The notes: a model not told the origin generated them from the sequence alone. 64,000 nt of DNA from Leptolyngbya sp. PCC 6406 (GCF_000332095.2 NZ_KI913949.1:3733179-3797178), one strand, 5' to 3'. Counted from the first letter of the stretch, positions 31,212-42,620 are shown. Made by a program: numbers and translations.

Positions 31212-33569
31212 TCAGGGTACCCTGGCTCTGCCTAAATTCGGGTCATTCCCAGGGGGCTCCAGGGTGGTGGCACTGGGGGCGGGAGATCGGTGGGGCGTGG
31301 GCGTCAAGGAAGTCAGCGGTGGGAAAACCCGAGTTTGGGGTAGTCCCAATCGGGAGCGGGCTTCAGCAATGGCGGCTTCTGGGTTAACCGCAATCCCTGG
31401 GATCGCAATCTCTGGGCTAGAGGCCACTGCCATCGGGCCGACCAAGGGCTCGCCGTAGGGGGCAATGGTTCCTGGGAGGGGGGAACTGGGGGCGACCTCT
31501 GCGGGTAGGTCATCTACTGGGCCGTTCGCTGGGGGTGTCATTTCGGGTAAGAGGGCTTCCCCGGCTTCAGGAATGGGGATAAACCGCTCTTCTCCTGGTG
31601 CATGTTTCGGTCCCCACTCCTGTAGGGTGTCTTCGGGGATGACGGGAACCATGGGGGTCTGCCCATCCGTTTTAGCCGGTTCCTGGAATGGGTCACTGGC
31701 TTCCCCAGGGGAGGTCGGAGCCGGGAGGGAGGGGTCTGCCTCTAGCGTTTCCGGTGTTTTCCAGGGAGCCTCTGTCTCGGGGAATCGGGCAGGATTGGTG
31801 GGATCGACTCCCTCATCAATAAAGGAGTCGCCGGCGGGACTGGATTCGGGGGGTGGGGCGGTGGGTTGGAGATCTAGGACAATGGAGGCGGGCATGGGCT
31901 CGGGGAATTCCTGGGAGGCGGCTTTAACCCGCTGGAGGATGGCTTCTGCCTCAGGACCACTGACCTCTTGGGGTTGGCCATTTTGAAGGGCGATGGGAAT
32001 TAGATCTACCTTCATTTTGCGATCGCGCAGAGAGACCTGAAGGATAGCGGCCCCCTCTGAAGGGGTGGAGGCCGGGGGGCTAAAGATAAAATCCCCCAGG
32101 GAATAGGCGATGGGTCTGCCCTTGTAGATTTCTGTGCCTTGGAGTTGGGTGGGATGGTGGCCCACCACCACATCGGCCCCCTGATCAATGGCGAGGCGGG
32201 CTAAGTTGGTTTGCCAGTCGGCGGGGCGTTCTGGTAGGTCTGCACTCCAACGATAGTTAACAATCAGCCAGTCCACCTCTTTACGCAGAGCGCGGATGTC
32301 CTCCACTAGGGCTTGGCGGGCTAGGGCATTGATGCCCCCCGTATTGCCGTAAGCCCGTACGAGATCGCCCTGGTTATAGCTGAGGTAGGCAATGCGTTGA
32401 CCCTTGACATCCAGAATCTCAGGGCGACGGGCTTCCTGTTCATTACGTCCGGCCCCCACTCGATAGACGCCGTTGCGGTCGAGGGTTTCTAGGGTTTCCA
32501 CCAATCCACTTTCCCCAAAGGCCATGGTATTTTCCCCAGCCAAGTCAATGATGTCTACGCCCCCAGCCTTGAGGAGATTGACAACATCAGGACGTTGGCG
32601 ATCAATGAAGTTTTCCTGCAAGGTGGTGGCGGCGGTGGCTAGGGAGTTATTGAGGCTGACCATGGCCACATCGGCTTGCTGGTAGGCGCTGACCCCCGCC
32701 AAGAGTTGGCCGTTGGGTTGTAGGGCGCTATGGGGCAGGGCGTCGAGGTCTACCTGGCCACCAAAGACCAGGGTAACGGTGGGATCGGTGGGGAAGGGGA
32801 TTTGATCGTGGGCAATGACGGCTACGGGTTCTAGGGCAGCATTGACCACATGGGAGCGCTCTGGGGACCGGGGGGCGAGGGGGGCGGTGGTGGAGACCAC
32901 TTGGATCACCTCTGGGCCACGAGGGGGGGTAACTGATGCTTGTTTCTGGAGAGGGAGGGAGGGACCGGGGGCGGTGGAGAGGGCAATTTCCACTAAGCAG
33001 CCGAAGATAAAGGCTGCGACCGCTGAGCCGGTGAGCATCATAGCCCGAAGGGTTTTGGCGGTTTGGGGTAAGACTGTGGATACAGGTTTACGGCGGGGGC
33101 GCTGCAATCGGGGCGGTAGGCCGGAGGTTGGGGATGGTTTGGAACTGCGATAGTCAAAGGCCGGCCCTTTAGGGCCAGTACGCCTTTGGCGTAGGGCTGG
33201 AGTCATGATGCGGACTCGCCGTTCCCAGGCCACTTGGGGGCTGCCAACGGGGCGCACAGAAAGGTGAATTCCCTCGATTAGAGCCGAGTTAAGGTGCCAG
33301 ATGCGGTGACAGATGAACCGGGTTAGGTCATCGGCCTCCGGTGGGTGCTCGTATTCCACCCGAATTTGTAGGCAACCTGTGTTGCTAGCAGCCTGCACCT
33401 GGGCATAGAGTCCACGCTCCACTAGGGATTGGTTAAGCCACAGGGCAATGGCCCGAAAATGCCCCAGTGCTGCCAGTTCCTTGGTTGTCGGTACGGTTGA
33501 GGATACTGAATTGGGCACGGCGTAGGGAATTGCCGTCATGGGGGGAGTGGGGCAGGCAAGGCTCGTCAT
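31212..33569 (-). CDS. CapA-like membrane protein with substituted active-site motifs
   Basis: A 785-residue protein. Residues 1-125 form a cytoplasmic domain, 126-172 a basic proline-rich linker, and 175-198 one transmembrane segment. Residues about 262-535 form a CapA/PgsA-like calcineurin-fold domain, and 535-785 an acidic proline-rich tail. The CapA fold is recognisable from VVVGHHPTQLQG and KGRPIAYSLGDFIF. The usual metal-site motifs are altered, however: GGDV is GGQV (270-273), NLEN is SLNN (305-308), ANNH is AGEN (344-347), HPH is HPT, and GNF is GDF. It may be a non-catalytic cell-surface protein. The family comparison is from memory. Confidence 0.75.
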   Translation of the reverse strand: MTSLACPTPPMTAIPYAVPNSVSSTVPTTKELAALGHFRAIALWLNQSLVERGLYAQVQAASNTGCLQIRVEYEHPPEADDLTRFICHRIWHLNSALIEGIHLSVRPVGSPQVAWERRVRIMTPALRQRRTGPKGPAFDYRSSKPSPTSGLPPRLQRPRRKPVSTVLPQTAKTLRAMMLTGSAVAAFIFGCLVEIALSTAPGPSLPLQKQASVTPPRGPEVIQVVSTTAPLAPRSPERSHVVNAALEPVAVIAHDQIPFPTDPTVTLVFGGQVDLDALPHSALQPNGQLLAGVSAYQQADVAMVSLNNSLATAATTLQENFIDRQRPDVVNLLKAGGVDIIDLAGENTMAFGESGLVETLETLDRNGVYRVGAGRNEQEARRPEILDVKGQRIAYLSYNQGDLVRAYGNTGGINALARQALVEDIRALRKEVDWLIVNYRWSADLPERPADWQTNLARLAIDQGADVVVGHHPTQLQGTEIYKGRPIAYSLGDFIFSPPASTPSEGAAILQVSLRDRKMKVDLIPIALQNGQPQEVSGPEAEAILQRVKAASQEFPEPMPASIVLDLQPTAPPPESSPAGDSFIDEGVDPTNPARFPETEAPWKTPETLEADPSLPAPTSPGEASDPFQEPAKTDGQTPMVPVIPEDTLQEWGPKHAPGEERFIPIPEAGEALLPEMTPPANGPVDDLPAEVAPSSPLPGTIAPYGEPLVGPMAVASSPEIAIPGIAVNPEAAIAEARSRLGLPQTRVFPPLTSLTPTPHRSPAPSATTLEPPGNDPNLGRARVP

Positions 33570-33841
33570 AGGTCAATATGAAGCTGTATTTAACGGGTGC
33601 ATTCCAGCTTTACAAGGGTGGGACCAGGGGAATGTCTTGCTAGCGGGCAGGCAGAATATCGGCACGACCCAGGGAAGCTCATCGGTTTTGAGTGCCTGTG
33701 ATGATAGCAATGAATCTGACAAAAAGAACACCTTACACACACCTTCACTCCCCCTAGGCCATAAATCTGAGAATCCTCCCCAATCTATATCCCATGCCTA
33801 CTGTCTATTCACTAGGGTTGCTTCGCCAGAATCTTGGATGA

Positions 33842-34091
33842 CTAGTACTGGACGGCGTAAATATTCTAACCGTTCTATCGTGGTACACCTCGGCCCCTCA
33901 CCGTTCGGCTGAGCGTTCGACTGATCTCACGCCGAAGTCTCACGCCGAAGCCCTAGCCCTCTCCCAGGGGGTGAGGGAACCGGAAAATTTTGATAGAGCA
34001 GGAGCCTTTGTGAGGTGAAAAATTCCTTTTCATCCTTCCGCCTGCTACGCACGGGCAAAGCCCTCCTTAACTTCTGCCTTTCTGTACTATT
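33842..34091 (+). mobile_element. MITE-like element, family 1, copy C (expanded)
   Basis: The left end CTAGTACTGGACGGCGTAAA and core GTGGTACACCTCGGCCCCTC match the other copies. It is longer because CTCACGCCGAAG and GTTCG-type units are duplicated inside, and its right end (TACTATTGG) is diverged. Confidence 0.5.
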
Positions 34092-34379
34092 GGTCTGTCA
34101 ACTTTACCTTTGTGAGTCTGCGTAGATTGGGTGAAACGAAGGGTCACCCAACAGCGGTGGGCCATGTTGGGTGCAGCGCTAGCGGAACCCAACCTACGAA
34201 ATTCTCGAACGTAGGGTGCATTCGCGGCACCAACATTCTTTGTGAATTCGGGATCAACCTGCTTAGCCGCAATACACCACGCTTGGATTTCTGGTGCCCT
34301 GGCTCCGCCAGGGCACCCGCCCCGGAAGCTCCCAGTCCCGCAGGCTGAATCCAACGAAGTGTCGCCCAGCAGAGACCTT

Positions 34380-34423
34380 CTAGTGCTCAGTCAACTCATG
34401 ATTGACGGGTGACCGAACACTAG
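34380..34423. mobile_element. 44-bp inverted-repeat element (IS630-like ends)
   Basis: It runs from CTAGTGCTCAGTCA to TGACCGAACACTAG. The two ends are inverted repeats with two mismatches. Such CTAGTG(T/C)TC ends resemble IS630-type MITE termini. It abuts the 3' end of the HAD gene. Confidence 0.5.
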
Positions 34424-34428
34424 GTGTA

Positions 34429-35250
34429 CTAAGAGGTTGCCAAGCCGAGAATCTGATCGGGGGTGAGTTCCTGGAGACTGGTGAGGACAATATCGGCTCC
34501 CGCCTGGAATAACCTTTGGCGATAGTCGGCGATGTAAGCTGGGTCGCTGGCGTTGACGTGGGGCGGCAAGATGCCCACGCCGATCCAGCAGGTTTCTGGG
34601 CGCTGGTGGCGGGCCTTGACCAGGGTTTGCATATCCGCCACCGTGTCTCCAGCGTAGATCACGGGGGGCCAGGGGGCTGGCAGGTCCAATTGATCCACCA
34701 CTTGGAACAATCCGATGGGATCGGGCTTGCCAGGAGCGTCTTCCATAGCCACCAAGGGAGGTGCATTGAGACCGATGCGGCGCTCTAGGACATAACGGGC
34801 AGAGCCTCGGGTGGCTCCGCTAAAGAACGCCCAGGCGATGTGGGCGGCGCTGAGGTCGTCAAAGTAGCCCTTATCCACCAAGACGGGCTCCTGGGAGATG
34901 TAGCCCGTCCACTGGCTGGGATCCTCCAGTACTGGCCCCCGGTAGCGGCGCTGAAAGTAGTCCACAACCTGGTCATAGTCGAGGAGAACCTGCAATGGCC
35001 CCAAGGGGCCGGTCCCTGACCCTCGCACTTTTCCCTGGGCCTCAAAGTGCCGATAGATCAACTCCTGGCTGCCCTCCCAGTCATTGTTCCAGCAGCCCTC
35101 CGCCTTGAGGGTGTCAATATCCTGGGGGGTGGGGCGGTATGCCCCTTGGGTGAACTGCTCCACCGTATCCGCCAGCGCCCGCCGATAGGATCCGCCCACA
35201 TCACGAATCACACCGTCAATGTCAAAAACTGCGATCGCACGCCAAGTCAT
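34429..35250 (-). CDS. HAD-superfamily hydrolase, cyanobacterial TIGR01548-type
   Basis: A 273-residue HAD phosphatase-fold protein. Motif I is AVFDIDGVIRDVGGSY. WNNDWEGSQELIYRHFE follows and FFSGATRGSARYVLERR carries motif II. Motif III/IV lies in MEDAPGKPDPIG and VIYAGDTVADMQTL. This matches my recollection of the TIGR01548 subfamily; the substrate is unknown. Around residues 72-86 a short dispersed repeat (34992-35034) interrupts the alignment expected for the family, encoding VRGSGTGPLGPLQ as an apparent in-frame insertion. Confidence 0.75.
   Translation of the reverse strand: MTWRAIAVFDIDGVIRDVGGSYRRALADTVEQFTQGAYRPTPQDIDTLKAEGCWNNDWEGSQELIYRHFEAQGKVRGSGTGPLGPLQVLLDYDQVVDYFQRRYRGPVLEDPSQWTGYISQEPVLVDKGYFDDLSAAHIAWAFFSGATRGSARYVLERRIGLNAPPLVAMEDAPGKPDPIGLFQVVDQLDLPAPWPPVIYAGDTVADMQTLVKARHQRPETCWIGVGILPPHVNASDPAYIADYRQRLFQAGADIVLTSLQELTPDQILGLATS
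34992..35034. repeat. Coding-embedded short repeat, family 6, copy b
   Basis: GCAATGGCCCCAAGGGGCCG, then GTCCCTGACCCTCGCACTTT. It lies inside the HAD gene in a reading frame different from copies a and c. Confidence 0.7.
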
Positions 35251-35395
35251 TAACTTCAGAACCTCCTAGTAATAGGGTCTTGGTCCATAACACCACCAAC
35301 ACCCAATACCCCAACCAAAGTTCCTACCCCCCACTTCTGGCTGTCTTTGACTTGCGGTATCATGGAGGACTGTAGTCTAGAAGTAAGGGGCAGTA

Positions 35396-35710
35396 GTGGA
35401 GGTTACAACAACCGCACGGTTTATTTTAAAGGTGCTTTGGCTAGATAAGGACGTAGCTCTAGCCGTAGATCAGGTCGTCGGGAAGGGCAGCAGCCCCCTC
35501 ACCTCCTACTTCTTCTGGCCCCGCAACGATGCCTGGGAACAGATGAAGACCGAATTGGAGCAAAAGAGCTGGATCTCCGATGAAGAGCGCGTGGACCTGC
35601 TGAACAAGGCCACGGAGATTATTAATTACTGGCAAGAGGACGGCAAAGGGAAATCCATGAACGAAGCCCAGGCCCGTTTCCCAGAAGTGGCCTTCACCGG
35701 TAGCTCGTGA
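35396..35710 (+). CDS. ycf65: 30S ribosomal protein PSRP-3 (Ycf65)
   Basis: A 104-residue homologue of plastid-specific ribosomal protein 3, a 30S component shared by cyanobacteria and chloroplasts. The signature is [20 protein letters not shown], then [20 protein letters not shown]. It starts at GTG 35396 with a weak site upstream. A strong bidirectional terminator follows the gene. The name is well supported. Confidence 0.93.
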   Translation: MEVTTTARFILKVLWLDKDVALAVDQVVGKGSSPLTSYFFWPRNDAWEQMKTELEQKSWISDEERVDLLNKATEIINYWQEDGKGKSMNEAQARFPEVAFTGSS

Positions 35711-35768
35711 TCATCGGCCTCCCCCAGGTTTTTGACCCGTATCTGCTGCCTCTAGACAAAGGGGCCTG

Positions 35769-35808
35769 ATTAAAAAGGGGGACGGCTGACGCCGTCCCCC
35801 TTTTTAAT
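35769..35808. terminator. Bidirectional terminator between ycf65 and atpC
   Basis: A perfect ~18-bp stem, ATTAAAAAGGGGGACGGC and its complement around TGAC. A-tract and T-tract flanks serve both strands. It separates convergent genes. Confidence 0.9.
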
Positions 35809-35840
35809 TCGGTTCTATTCACCAAGATGCCTGGGATCCG

Positions 35841-36248
35841 CTAAACCATGCCGCCTGCGGCCTGCAAACGGGCACGAGCGCGACGGAAGGCTTGACGAGC
35901 TTGGATTGTACCCTGGCGATCATCTGCCGAAGTCCCATCCATAGCCGCCTTCGCAGCATCAAAGGCAGTGCGGGCCGTTTCCTGATCAATGGCATCACCC
36001 CGCTCGGCTCCATTGACCAAGATTGTCACTTCGTCATTCTCGACCTCGGCAAAGCCCCCCATCAGCGCGATGGACAGCCATTCCTTCTCAGGACGGACCC
36101 GCATCACCCCAATGTCAAGGGCGGTGAGCAGGGGGGCGTGACCGCCCAAAATGCCGACTTGCCCAGTCGTACTAGGCAAAATGATTTCTTCAGCTTCAGC
36201 GTCCCAGACAGTTTTGTCAGGGGCCACTACACGCACGGTTAAAGACAT
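35841..36248 (-). CDS. atpC: ATP synthase epsilon subunit
   Basis: Epsilon subunit of F1 ATP synthase at the thylakoid membrane, regulating rotation and ATPase activity. The protein has 135 residues from ATG 36248 ([20 protein letters not shown]); a 23-codon upstream extension is not family-like. The N-terminal beta barrel has [20 protein letters not shown], and the C-terminal helical hairpin has [17 protein letters not shown]. It lies 77 bases downstream of atpB, the standard cyanobacterial arrangement. Confidence 0.95.
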   Translation of the reverse strand: MSLTVRVVAPDKTVWDAEAEEIILPSTTGQVGILGGHAPLLTALDIGVMRVRPEKEWLSIALMGGFAEVENDEVTILVNGAERGDAIDQETARTAFDAAKAAMDGTSADDRQGTIQARQAFRRARARLQAAGGMV

Positions 36249-36325
36249 AGCAAATTCAGGGGTTCTCAAGGGATACACCAACATTGGCAAGGTTGCGATG
36301 GTCAAAAACCATCGCAACCGCAGTC

Positions 36326-37819
<1,494 letters not shown>

Positions 37820-37876
37820 CTAAAAAGAATCTTAGGTTCGCAGCGCCATTTAACACATTATCACTGAATGTACGAG

Positions 37877-38008
37877 CTAGGGACTGTGGACAATCAAAGC
37901 CAGATTCCTGGTTATGGGGTGGTTACAGCCCCTAGCTTGATGCCGTCGAGCGGGCGTGCTTATGCCTACCCTGCAAGGGTTTCTCCGTTAATGGTCTACA
38001 CGCCCTAG
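37877..38008 (+). repeat. Dispersed repeat family 2, copy 3
   Basis: It starts CTAGGGACTGTGGACAATCA, continues AGCCAGATTCCTGGTTATGG and GGTTACAGCCCCTAGC, and ends GGTCTACACGCCCTAG. The last CTAG is shared with the start of family 1 copy D, so one element abuts the other. Confidence 0.65.
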
Positions 38009-38148
38009 TACTGGGCAGCGGAATACCCTGGCCGTTCCATCGCGGCATACTCGGCCCCTCACCCTAGCCCTCTCCCACGGGGCGAGGGGACCGGAAAATG
38101 TTGGGCTGGTGCGGCAATAGTGAGCTGATTTACGCCCTGCGGTACTAG
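38005..38148 (+). mobile_element. MITE-like element, family 1, copy D
   Basis: 144 bp running from CTAGTACTGGGCAGCGGAAT to TTACGCCCTGCGGTACTAG. The core CGGCCCCTCACCCTAGCCCT is intact. This is the most complete short copy. Confidence 0.75.
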
Positions 38149-38376
38149 GCTCTCGTCCTCCAGGGTTCCCTGGGGGATTGCCCAGCGCTGCTGGGGACAA
38201 GACTTGTTCTTGTAGGCGGCGAATAATTTCTGCCTCACCGCCAGTAGGCCCATGACCATGGTGCTGCTGGGGGCGAGACTCGGGCGGGTTCACGCTAGGG
38301 TGAGGGGAATCTAGGGTGTCTTAGGGTGTCTTCAGCGGGTAAGTTATTTTCCTATGAGTCCCTCGGGTGGTATTTC

Positions 38377-38406
38377 CTTAACCTGAAGATTACCTTTGAA
38401 ACTTAG
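38377..38406 (+). promoter_or_regulatory. Candidate PHO box upstream of ppk1
   Basis: CTTAACCT (38377-38384) is the exact cyanobacterial PHO-box half-unit. It is followed at 11-bp spacing by GATTACCT (38388-38395, 5 of 8 matching); a third unit is poor. The SphR/PhoB-type regulator binds such 8+3 repeats, and ppk1 is a plausible target. The box is about 120 bases before the start codon. Confidence 0.45.
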
Positions 38407-38501
38407 GTTTAGAGTGTTCCAGCTAAATCCCTGTCCCGAATCTGAGCAGAGCTTAAAAGCTGGAATCGGACTGGGGGGCATTATTCCGGGGTAAGTGAGC
38501 G

Positions 38502-40703
38502 ATGACATTAGGGACAGACCGTCTGCCTCAGAGTGATGTGGTGGACTTGAAGGAACCGCAATACTATTTCAACCGAGAGCTAAGCTGGCTCCAATTCAAC
38601 GACCGTGTTCTCCACGAAGCTCTGGATGATCGGACGCCCCTGCTGGAGCGGCTCAAGTTTTCTGCTATCTTCAGTGCCAACCTGGACGAGTTCTTTATGG
38701 TGCGGGTATCGGGGCTGCTGGAGCAGGTGCGGGTGCAGGTGGCGACTAAAACCCCCGATGGCCTCAGCCCCGCCAAGCAAATGGAGGCTATCCGTAGCCA
38801 CCTACGGCCCAAACTCCGGCAACAGCAGGAGCTCTTTGAAAAGTGTCTACGGCCCAAACTGGCGGAGCACGGGGTCATCCTTAAATCCTATGGGGATCTG
38901 GGACCGGAGCAGCAGAGCTATCTGCAACGGTACTTCGAGGCCCAAATTTTTCCGGTGCTGACCCCCCTGAGTGTGGACCCGGCTCACCCTTTTCCCCGGT
39001 TGTCAAACCTGAGTCTGAACCTAGCGGTGGCGGTGACGGATCCGGAAACGGGCATCCAAAAGTTTGCCCGTGTCAAGGTTCCTGGTAGTCTGCCCCGTTT
39101 TCTGGGCCTACCCGAGCACCTTCATCCCGAGGGGGAACATTCCTGGGTTTGGGTGGGGGTGACTCTGGAGGAGGTGATCGCTCACAATCTTCACTACTTG
39201 TTTCCGGGTATGACGCTCCAGGGCCACTACCTATTTCGCATTACTCGGGATGCGGATTTTCCGGTGCGGGAGGATGAGGCGGATGATCTGTTGCTGGCCA
39301 TCCAGGAGGAGATTAGCAAGCGGCGACTGGAGGGATCGGTCTGTCGCCTGGAAATCCAGACTGCGATGCCGGAGGATCTGCGCCAGGGCTTGACCCAGGA
39401 GCTGGGGGTTGCCGAGGAGGACATCTACGAATTGGAGGGGTTGCTAAATCTCAAGGATCTGTTTTTTTTCCTATCCTTACCCCTGCCGGATCTCAAGGAT
39501 GAGCCTTGGAAGCCCGTCGTACCTCCCCGCCTGAAACCCTTTTTTGATCAAGAGGAGAGCGACAGCATCTTTAAGATCATTCGCCAGGGAGATGTGATGA
39601 TGCACCACCCCTATGAGTCTTTTGGGGCCTCGGTGCAGACCTTCATTGAGCAGGCGGCCCAGGATAAGCATGTGCTGACGATCAAGATGACGCTGTATCG
39701 CACTTCTGGGGATTCTCCCATTGTGGATGCTCTGATTGCAGCGGCGGAAAATGGCAAGCAGGTGGTGGCTCTGGTGGAGTTAAAGGCCCGCTTTGATGAG
39801 CGTAATAATATTATTTGGGCACGCAAGCTGGAGGATGCTGGGGTCCATGTGGTCTATGGGGTTGTGGGGCTAAAGACCCATACCAAGACTGCCTTGGTGG
39901 TGCGCCAAGAGCGCGATCGCATTTGCCGCTATGTCCACATCGGCACCGGCAATTACAATCCCAAGACCTCGAACCTCTATACAGACTTGGGACTACTGAG
40001 CTGCCGAGAAGATTTGGGAGCAGACCTGACGGACCTGTTTAATTTCCTGACGGGCTATTCTCGCCAAATTGCCTACCGCAAGCTGCTGGTGGCTCCCCTC
40101 ACTCTGCGGAAGGGCATGGTGGCTCTGATTCATCGGGAAATTGCCCAGGCCCAGGCTGGACGCCCTGCTCGCATTCTCGCCAAGATGAACTCCCTGGTGG
40201 ATGGGGAAATGATTCGCCTACTCTACGAAGCCTCCCAGGTCGGCGTGGAGGTTAAGCTGATCATTCGAGGGATCTGCTGTTTGCGACCGGGTCTGCCGGG
40301 GGTCAGCGATCGCATCCAGGTGATCAGCATTATTGGTCGTTACTTGGAGCACGCCCGTATTTTTGCCTTCCACAATGATGGCGATGAAGAATACTACATC
40401 GGTAGTGCCGACTGGATGCCTCGCAACCTAGATCGCCGGGTGGAGGCGGTCACCCCAGTGGAAGATCCGGCCTTGGTCCAGGAACTCAAGACCCTTCTCG
40501 ACATCATGCTGTCGGATAATCGCCAAGCCTGGGATCTGAGGGCCGATGGCACCTACACCCAGCGCCGCCCCGGCCCCGACGAGGCTGAACGCAATACCCA
40601 TGTGTTGATGATGGAGCGCACTCGCCATCGTGACCAGGGCGGCACTATTGACGGTATTGCCCAACGACATACTTTTGAGCGCAGTGGTGACCCTAATGGC
40701 TAG
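38502..40703 (+). CDS. ppk1: Polyphosphate kinase 1
   Basis: PPK1 reversibly makes polyphosphate from ATP, a phosphate and energy store in cyanobacteria. The 733-residue protein starts with YYFNRELSWLQFNDRVLHEA. The two catalytic histidine blocks are seen as LKTHTKTALVVRQE and IGTGNYNPKTSNLYTDLGL, and the C-terminal domain has YYIGSADWMPRNLDRRVE. Its TAG stop lies in the CTAG end of family 1 copy E, so the C terminus (HTFERSGDPNG) may have been trimmed by that insertion. A candidate PHO box precedes the gene. Confidence 0.96.
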   Translation: MTLGTDRLPQSDVVDLKEPQYYFNRELSWLQFNDRVLHEALDDRTPLLERLKFSAIFSANLDEFFMVRVSGLLEQVRVQVATKTPDGLSPAKQMEAIRSHLRPKLRQQQELFEKCLRPKLAEHGVILKSYGDLGPEQQSYLQRYFEAQIFPVLTPLSVDPAHPFPRLSNLSLNLAVAVTDPETGIQKFARVKVPGSLPRFLGLPEHLHPEGEHSWVWVGVTLEEVIAHNLHYLFPGMTLQGHYLFRITRDADFPVREDEADDLLLAIQEEISKRRLEGSVCRLEIQTAMPEDLRQGLTQELGVAEEDIYELEGLLNLKDLFFFLSLPLPDLKDEPWKPVVPPRLKPFFDQEESDSIFKIIRQGDVMMHHPYESFGASVQTFIEQAAQDKHVLTIKMTLYRTSGDSPIVDALIAAAENGKQVVALVELKARFDERNNIIWARKLEDAGVHVVYGVVGLKTHTKTALVVRQERDRICRYVHIGTGNYNPKTSNLYTDLGLLSCREDLGADLTDLFNFLTGYSRQIAYRKLLVAPLTLRKGMVALIHREIAQAQAGRPARILAKMNSLVDGEMIRLLYEASQVGVEVKLIIRGICCLRPGLPGVSDRIQVISIIGRYLEHARIFAFHNDGDEEYYIGSADWMPRNLDRRVEAVTPVEDPALVQELKTLLDIMLSDNRQAWDLRADGTYTQRRPGPDEAERNTHVLMMERTRHRDQGGTIDGIAQRHTFERSGDPNG

Positions 40704-40868
40704 TACTGGGCGACGCAAATACTCTGACCGTTCTATCGTGGCACACTCGGCCCTCACCGTTCGGCTGATCTCACGCCGCAGCCCTAGCCCTCTGCCAGGG
40801 GGCTAGGGGACCGGAAAAGGTTGGGCTGGTGCGACAATAGTGAGCTGATTTACGCCCTGCGGTACTAG
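40700..40868 (+). mobile_element. MITE-like element, family 1, copy E
   Basis: 169 bp. The left end CTAGTACTGGGCGACGCAAA and right end, reversed, CTAGTACCGCAGGGCGTAAA form the clearest terminal inverted repeats of the family. The ppk1 stop codon TAG is bases 2-4 of the element. It carries GTTCGGCTGATCTCACGCCG like copy C. Confidence 0.75.
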
Positions 40869-40927
40869 GGATCATGGTTTAATATCCAGTCCGCTGAAGT
40901 GACCACACAAGTCTATTGATCAAGTAG

Positions 40928-40947
40928 GGGCGAAAGGCTTTTCGCCC
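40928..40947. terminator. Weak terminator-like hairpin between ppk1 and mnmE
   Basis: GGGCGAAA and TTTCGCCC form a perfect 8-bp stem with a 4-base loop, followed by TTTG. It lies between convergent genes. The remaining sequence to 41087 shows nothing I can identify. Confidence 0.35.
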
Positions 40948-41087
40948 TTTGCAGAGTTGTGCGCAATCAGCCGGATATCGTATCAAGGCCATGTCCCGAA
41001 AAGAAATTTCCTGCATTGAGCGCGCCGCCGCGCGTCCCTACAAGATGTCTGTTCGGTTCGAGGGAATTTTCTTTGCCAGAAATTTCC

Positions 41088-42473
41088 TTATTTGCCGATG
41101 CAAAAGCGGCTAAAGATTTCATCCAGCATGGATTCTGTGATGTCATCTCCGGTGATTTCCCCTAGGGCGCTGATGGCCATCCGCAGATCGATGGTCCAAA
41201 AGTCCAGGGGTAACTGCTGGGCAATGGTGGCTTGTACTTCCTCTAGGGCGGTGCGGGCACGAGTTAGGGCAGCAGCCTGCCGCTGGTTCACCGTTGCCTC
41301 TAGATTGGCGGCGGTGAAGTGGTCTGCTTGAACCCGCTGGAGAATTGTTTTTTCCAGGATATCTAGCCCTTCATTGTGGGCGGCGGCAGTGTGGACCTTG
41401 GGCACCTTGAGATCGGGGAGGGGGGGACTGTCCTGGGCCGCCCCTAGGTCAGTTTTGTTGATTACGAGAATTAGAGGCCGCTGTTTGACCGTGTCGTAGA
41501 GGCGTTGATCTTCTGGGGTCCACCCCGCATGGGCATCAATGGTGAGCAGCACCAAGTCCGCAGCTTGGGCCACCGATCGAGATCGCGCAATGCCCATCTG
41601 CTCTACCGGATCCTTTGCGTCACGAATGCCAGCGGTGTCCAGCACCTGCACCGGGATGCCCCCCACCACCAGTTGGGATTCCACCACATCGCGGGTGGTA
41701 CCCGGTAGCTCGGTGACAATGGCGCGATCGCTGCGACTCCAAGCATTCAACAAACTCGATTTGCCCACATTGGGCCGCCCCACAATCGCCACCTTCAATC
41801 CTGTGCGCAGCAGTTCCCCCTGATGGGCGGTGTCCAACAGTGCCCGCACCGACTCTAAAATCTGGGCCAATTGGCGTTTTACTTCCGGTTCATCTAAGGG
41901 TGGCAGATCTTCTTCAAAATCGATACGAGCCTCCACCTCCGCCAGCAGATCTAGGCAGGCACTCCGCAATTGACGAATGGGTTGGGTCAGCTTCCCCCGC
42001 ACCTCCGCTAAGGCCGCCTGGGCCGCCTGGGGCGACTGGGCCGCCACCAAATCGGCCACCCCTTCTGCCTGGGTCAGATCCAATCGTCCATTCAAAAATG
42101 CCCGCAGGGTAAACTCCCCTGGTTGAGCCAGTCTTGCCCCCTGGGCCACGCAGAGCTGCAAGACCTGCTGTACTGCCATGATCCCGCCATGGCAGTGAAA
42201 CTCCACCACGTCTTCACGGGTGTAGGAGCGGGGGGATAGCATCAGAATCAGCAGGGCTTCATCCACTGTTATCCCCTGCTGGGGATCGACCACATAACCG
42301 TAAAGGACGCGATGGGTTTCCCACCTCTGTTCTCCTGGGGCCTGGAACAGGCGACGGGCTACCGTCACCGCCTCTGCCCCCGATAGACGCACGATCCCAA
42401 CACTGCCCTGAGCAGGCACAATAGCAGTTGCGATCGCGGCAATGGTTTCTCCCTGAAAAATCGGTCTGGACAT
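41088..42473 (-). CDS. mnmE: tRNA uridine-5-carboxymethylaminomethyl modification GTPase
   Basis: MnmE (TrmE/ThdF) works with MnmG to modify U34 of certain tRNAs. The protein has 461 residues from ATG 42473, preceded by AGGTGA; a GTG four codons upstream is possible. The N-terminal tetrahydrofolate-binding domain has [13 protein letters not shown] and FHCHGG. The G domain has [14 protein letters not shown] (G1), LPGTTRD (G2), DTAGIRD (G3) and NKTDLG (G4). The C terminus FSRFCIGK carries the conserved cysteine. All motifs are intact. Confidence 0.97.
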   Translation of the reverse strand: MSRPIFQGETIAAIATAIVPAQGSVGIVRLSGAEAVTVARRLFQAPGEQRWETHRVLYGYVVDPQQGITVDEALLILMLSPRSYTREDVVEFHCHGGIMAVQQVLQLCVAQGARLAQPGEFTLRAFLNGRLDLTQAEGVADLVAAQSPQAAQAALAEVRGKLTQPIRQLRSACLDLLAEVEARIDFEEDLPPLDEPEVKRQLAQILESVRALLDTAHQGELLRTGLKVAIVGRPNVGKSSLLNAWSRSDRAIVTELPGTTRDVVESQLVVGGIPVQVLDTAGIRDAKDPVEQMGIARSRSVAQAADLVLLTIDAHAGWTPEDQRLYDTVKQRPLILVINKTDLGAAQDSPPLPDLKVPKVHTAAAHNEGLDILEKTILQRVQADHFTAANLEATVNQRQAAALTRARTALEEVQATIAQQLPLDFWTIDLRMAISALGEITGDDITESMLDEIFSRFCIGK

Positions 42474-42620
42474 GGGCAATGTCACCTAGAAAAGTGGGAT
42501 CAACGCCTGACCCCTGGTCAGGATTCCTTCGGGATTCCTTTATTCTGCCCAGGCAGGGTACTCCAGTGCCCCGATAGAATAGGATCACGTTTTTGCGTTG
42601 CCTAGCGTCTTCACCCCATT

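Larger units (their letters stand above)
33570..34428. other. 859-base gene-free stretch packed with repeats
   Basis: I find no supportable gene here. It holds family 1 copy C (33842-34091), a region with GGGTGCA- and AACCCAACC-type palindromic repeats (34130-34340) common in cyanobacterial intergenic DNA, and a compact 44-bp inverted-repeat element (34380-34423) next to the HAD gene stop. The first 250 bases are the upstream region of the CapA-like gene. Confidence 0.5.
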
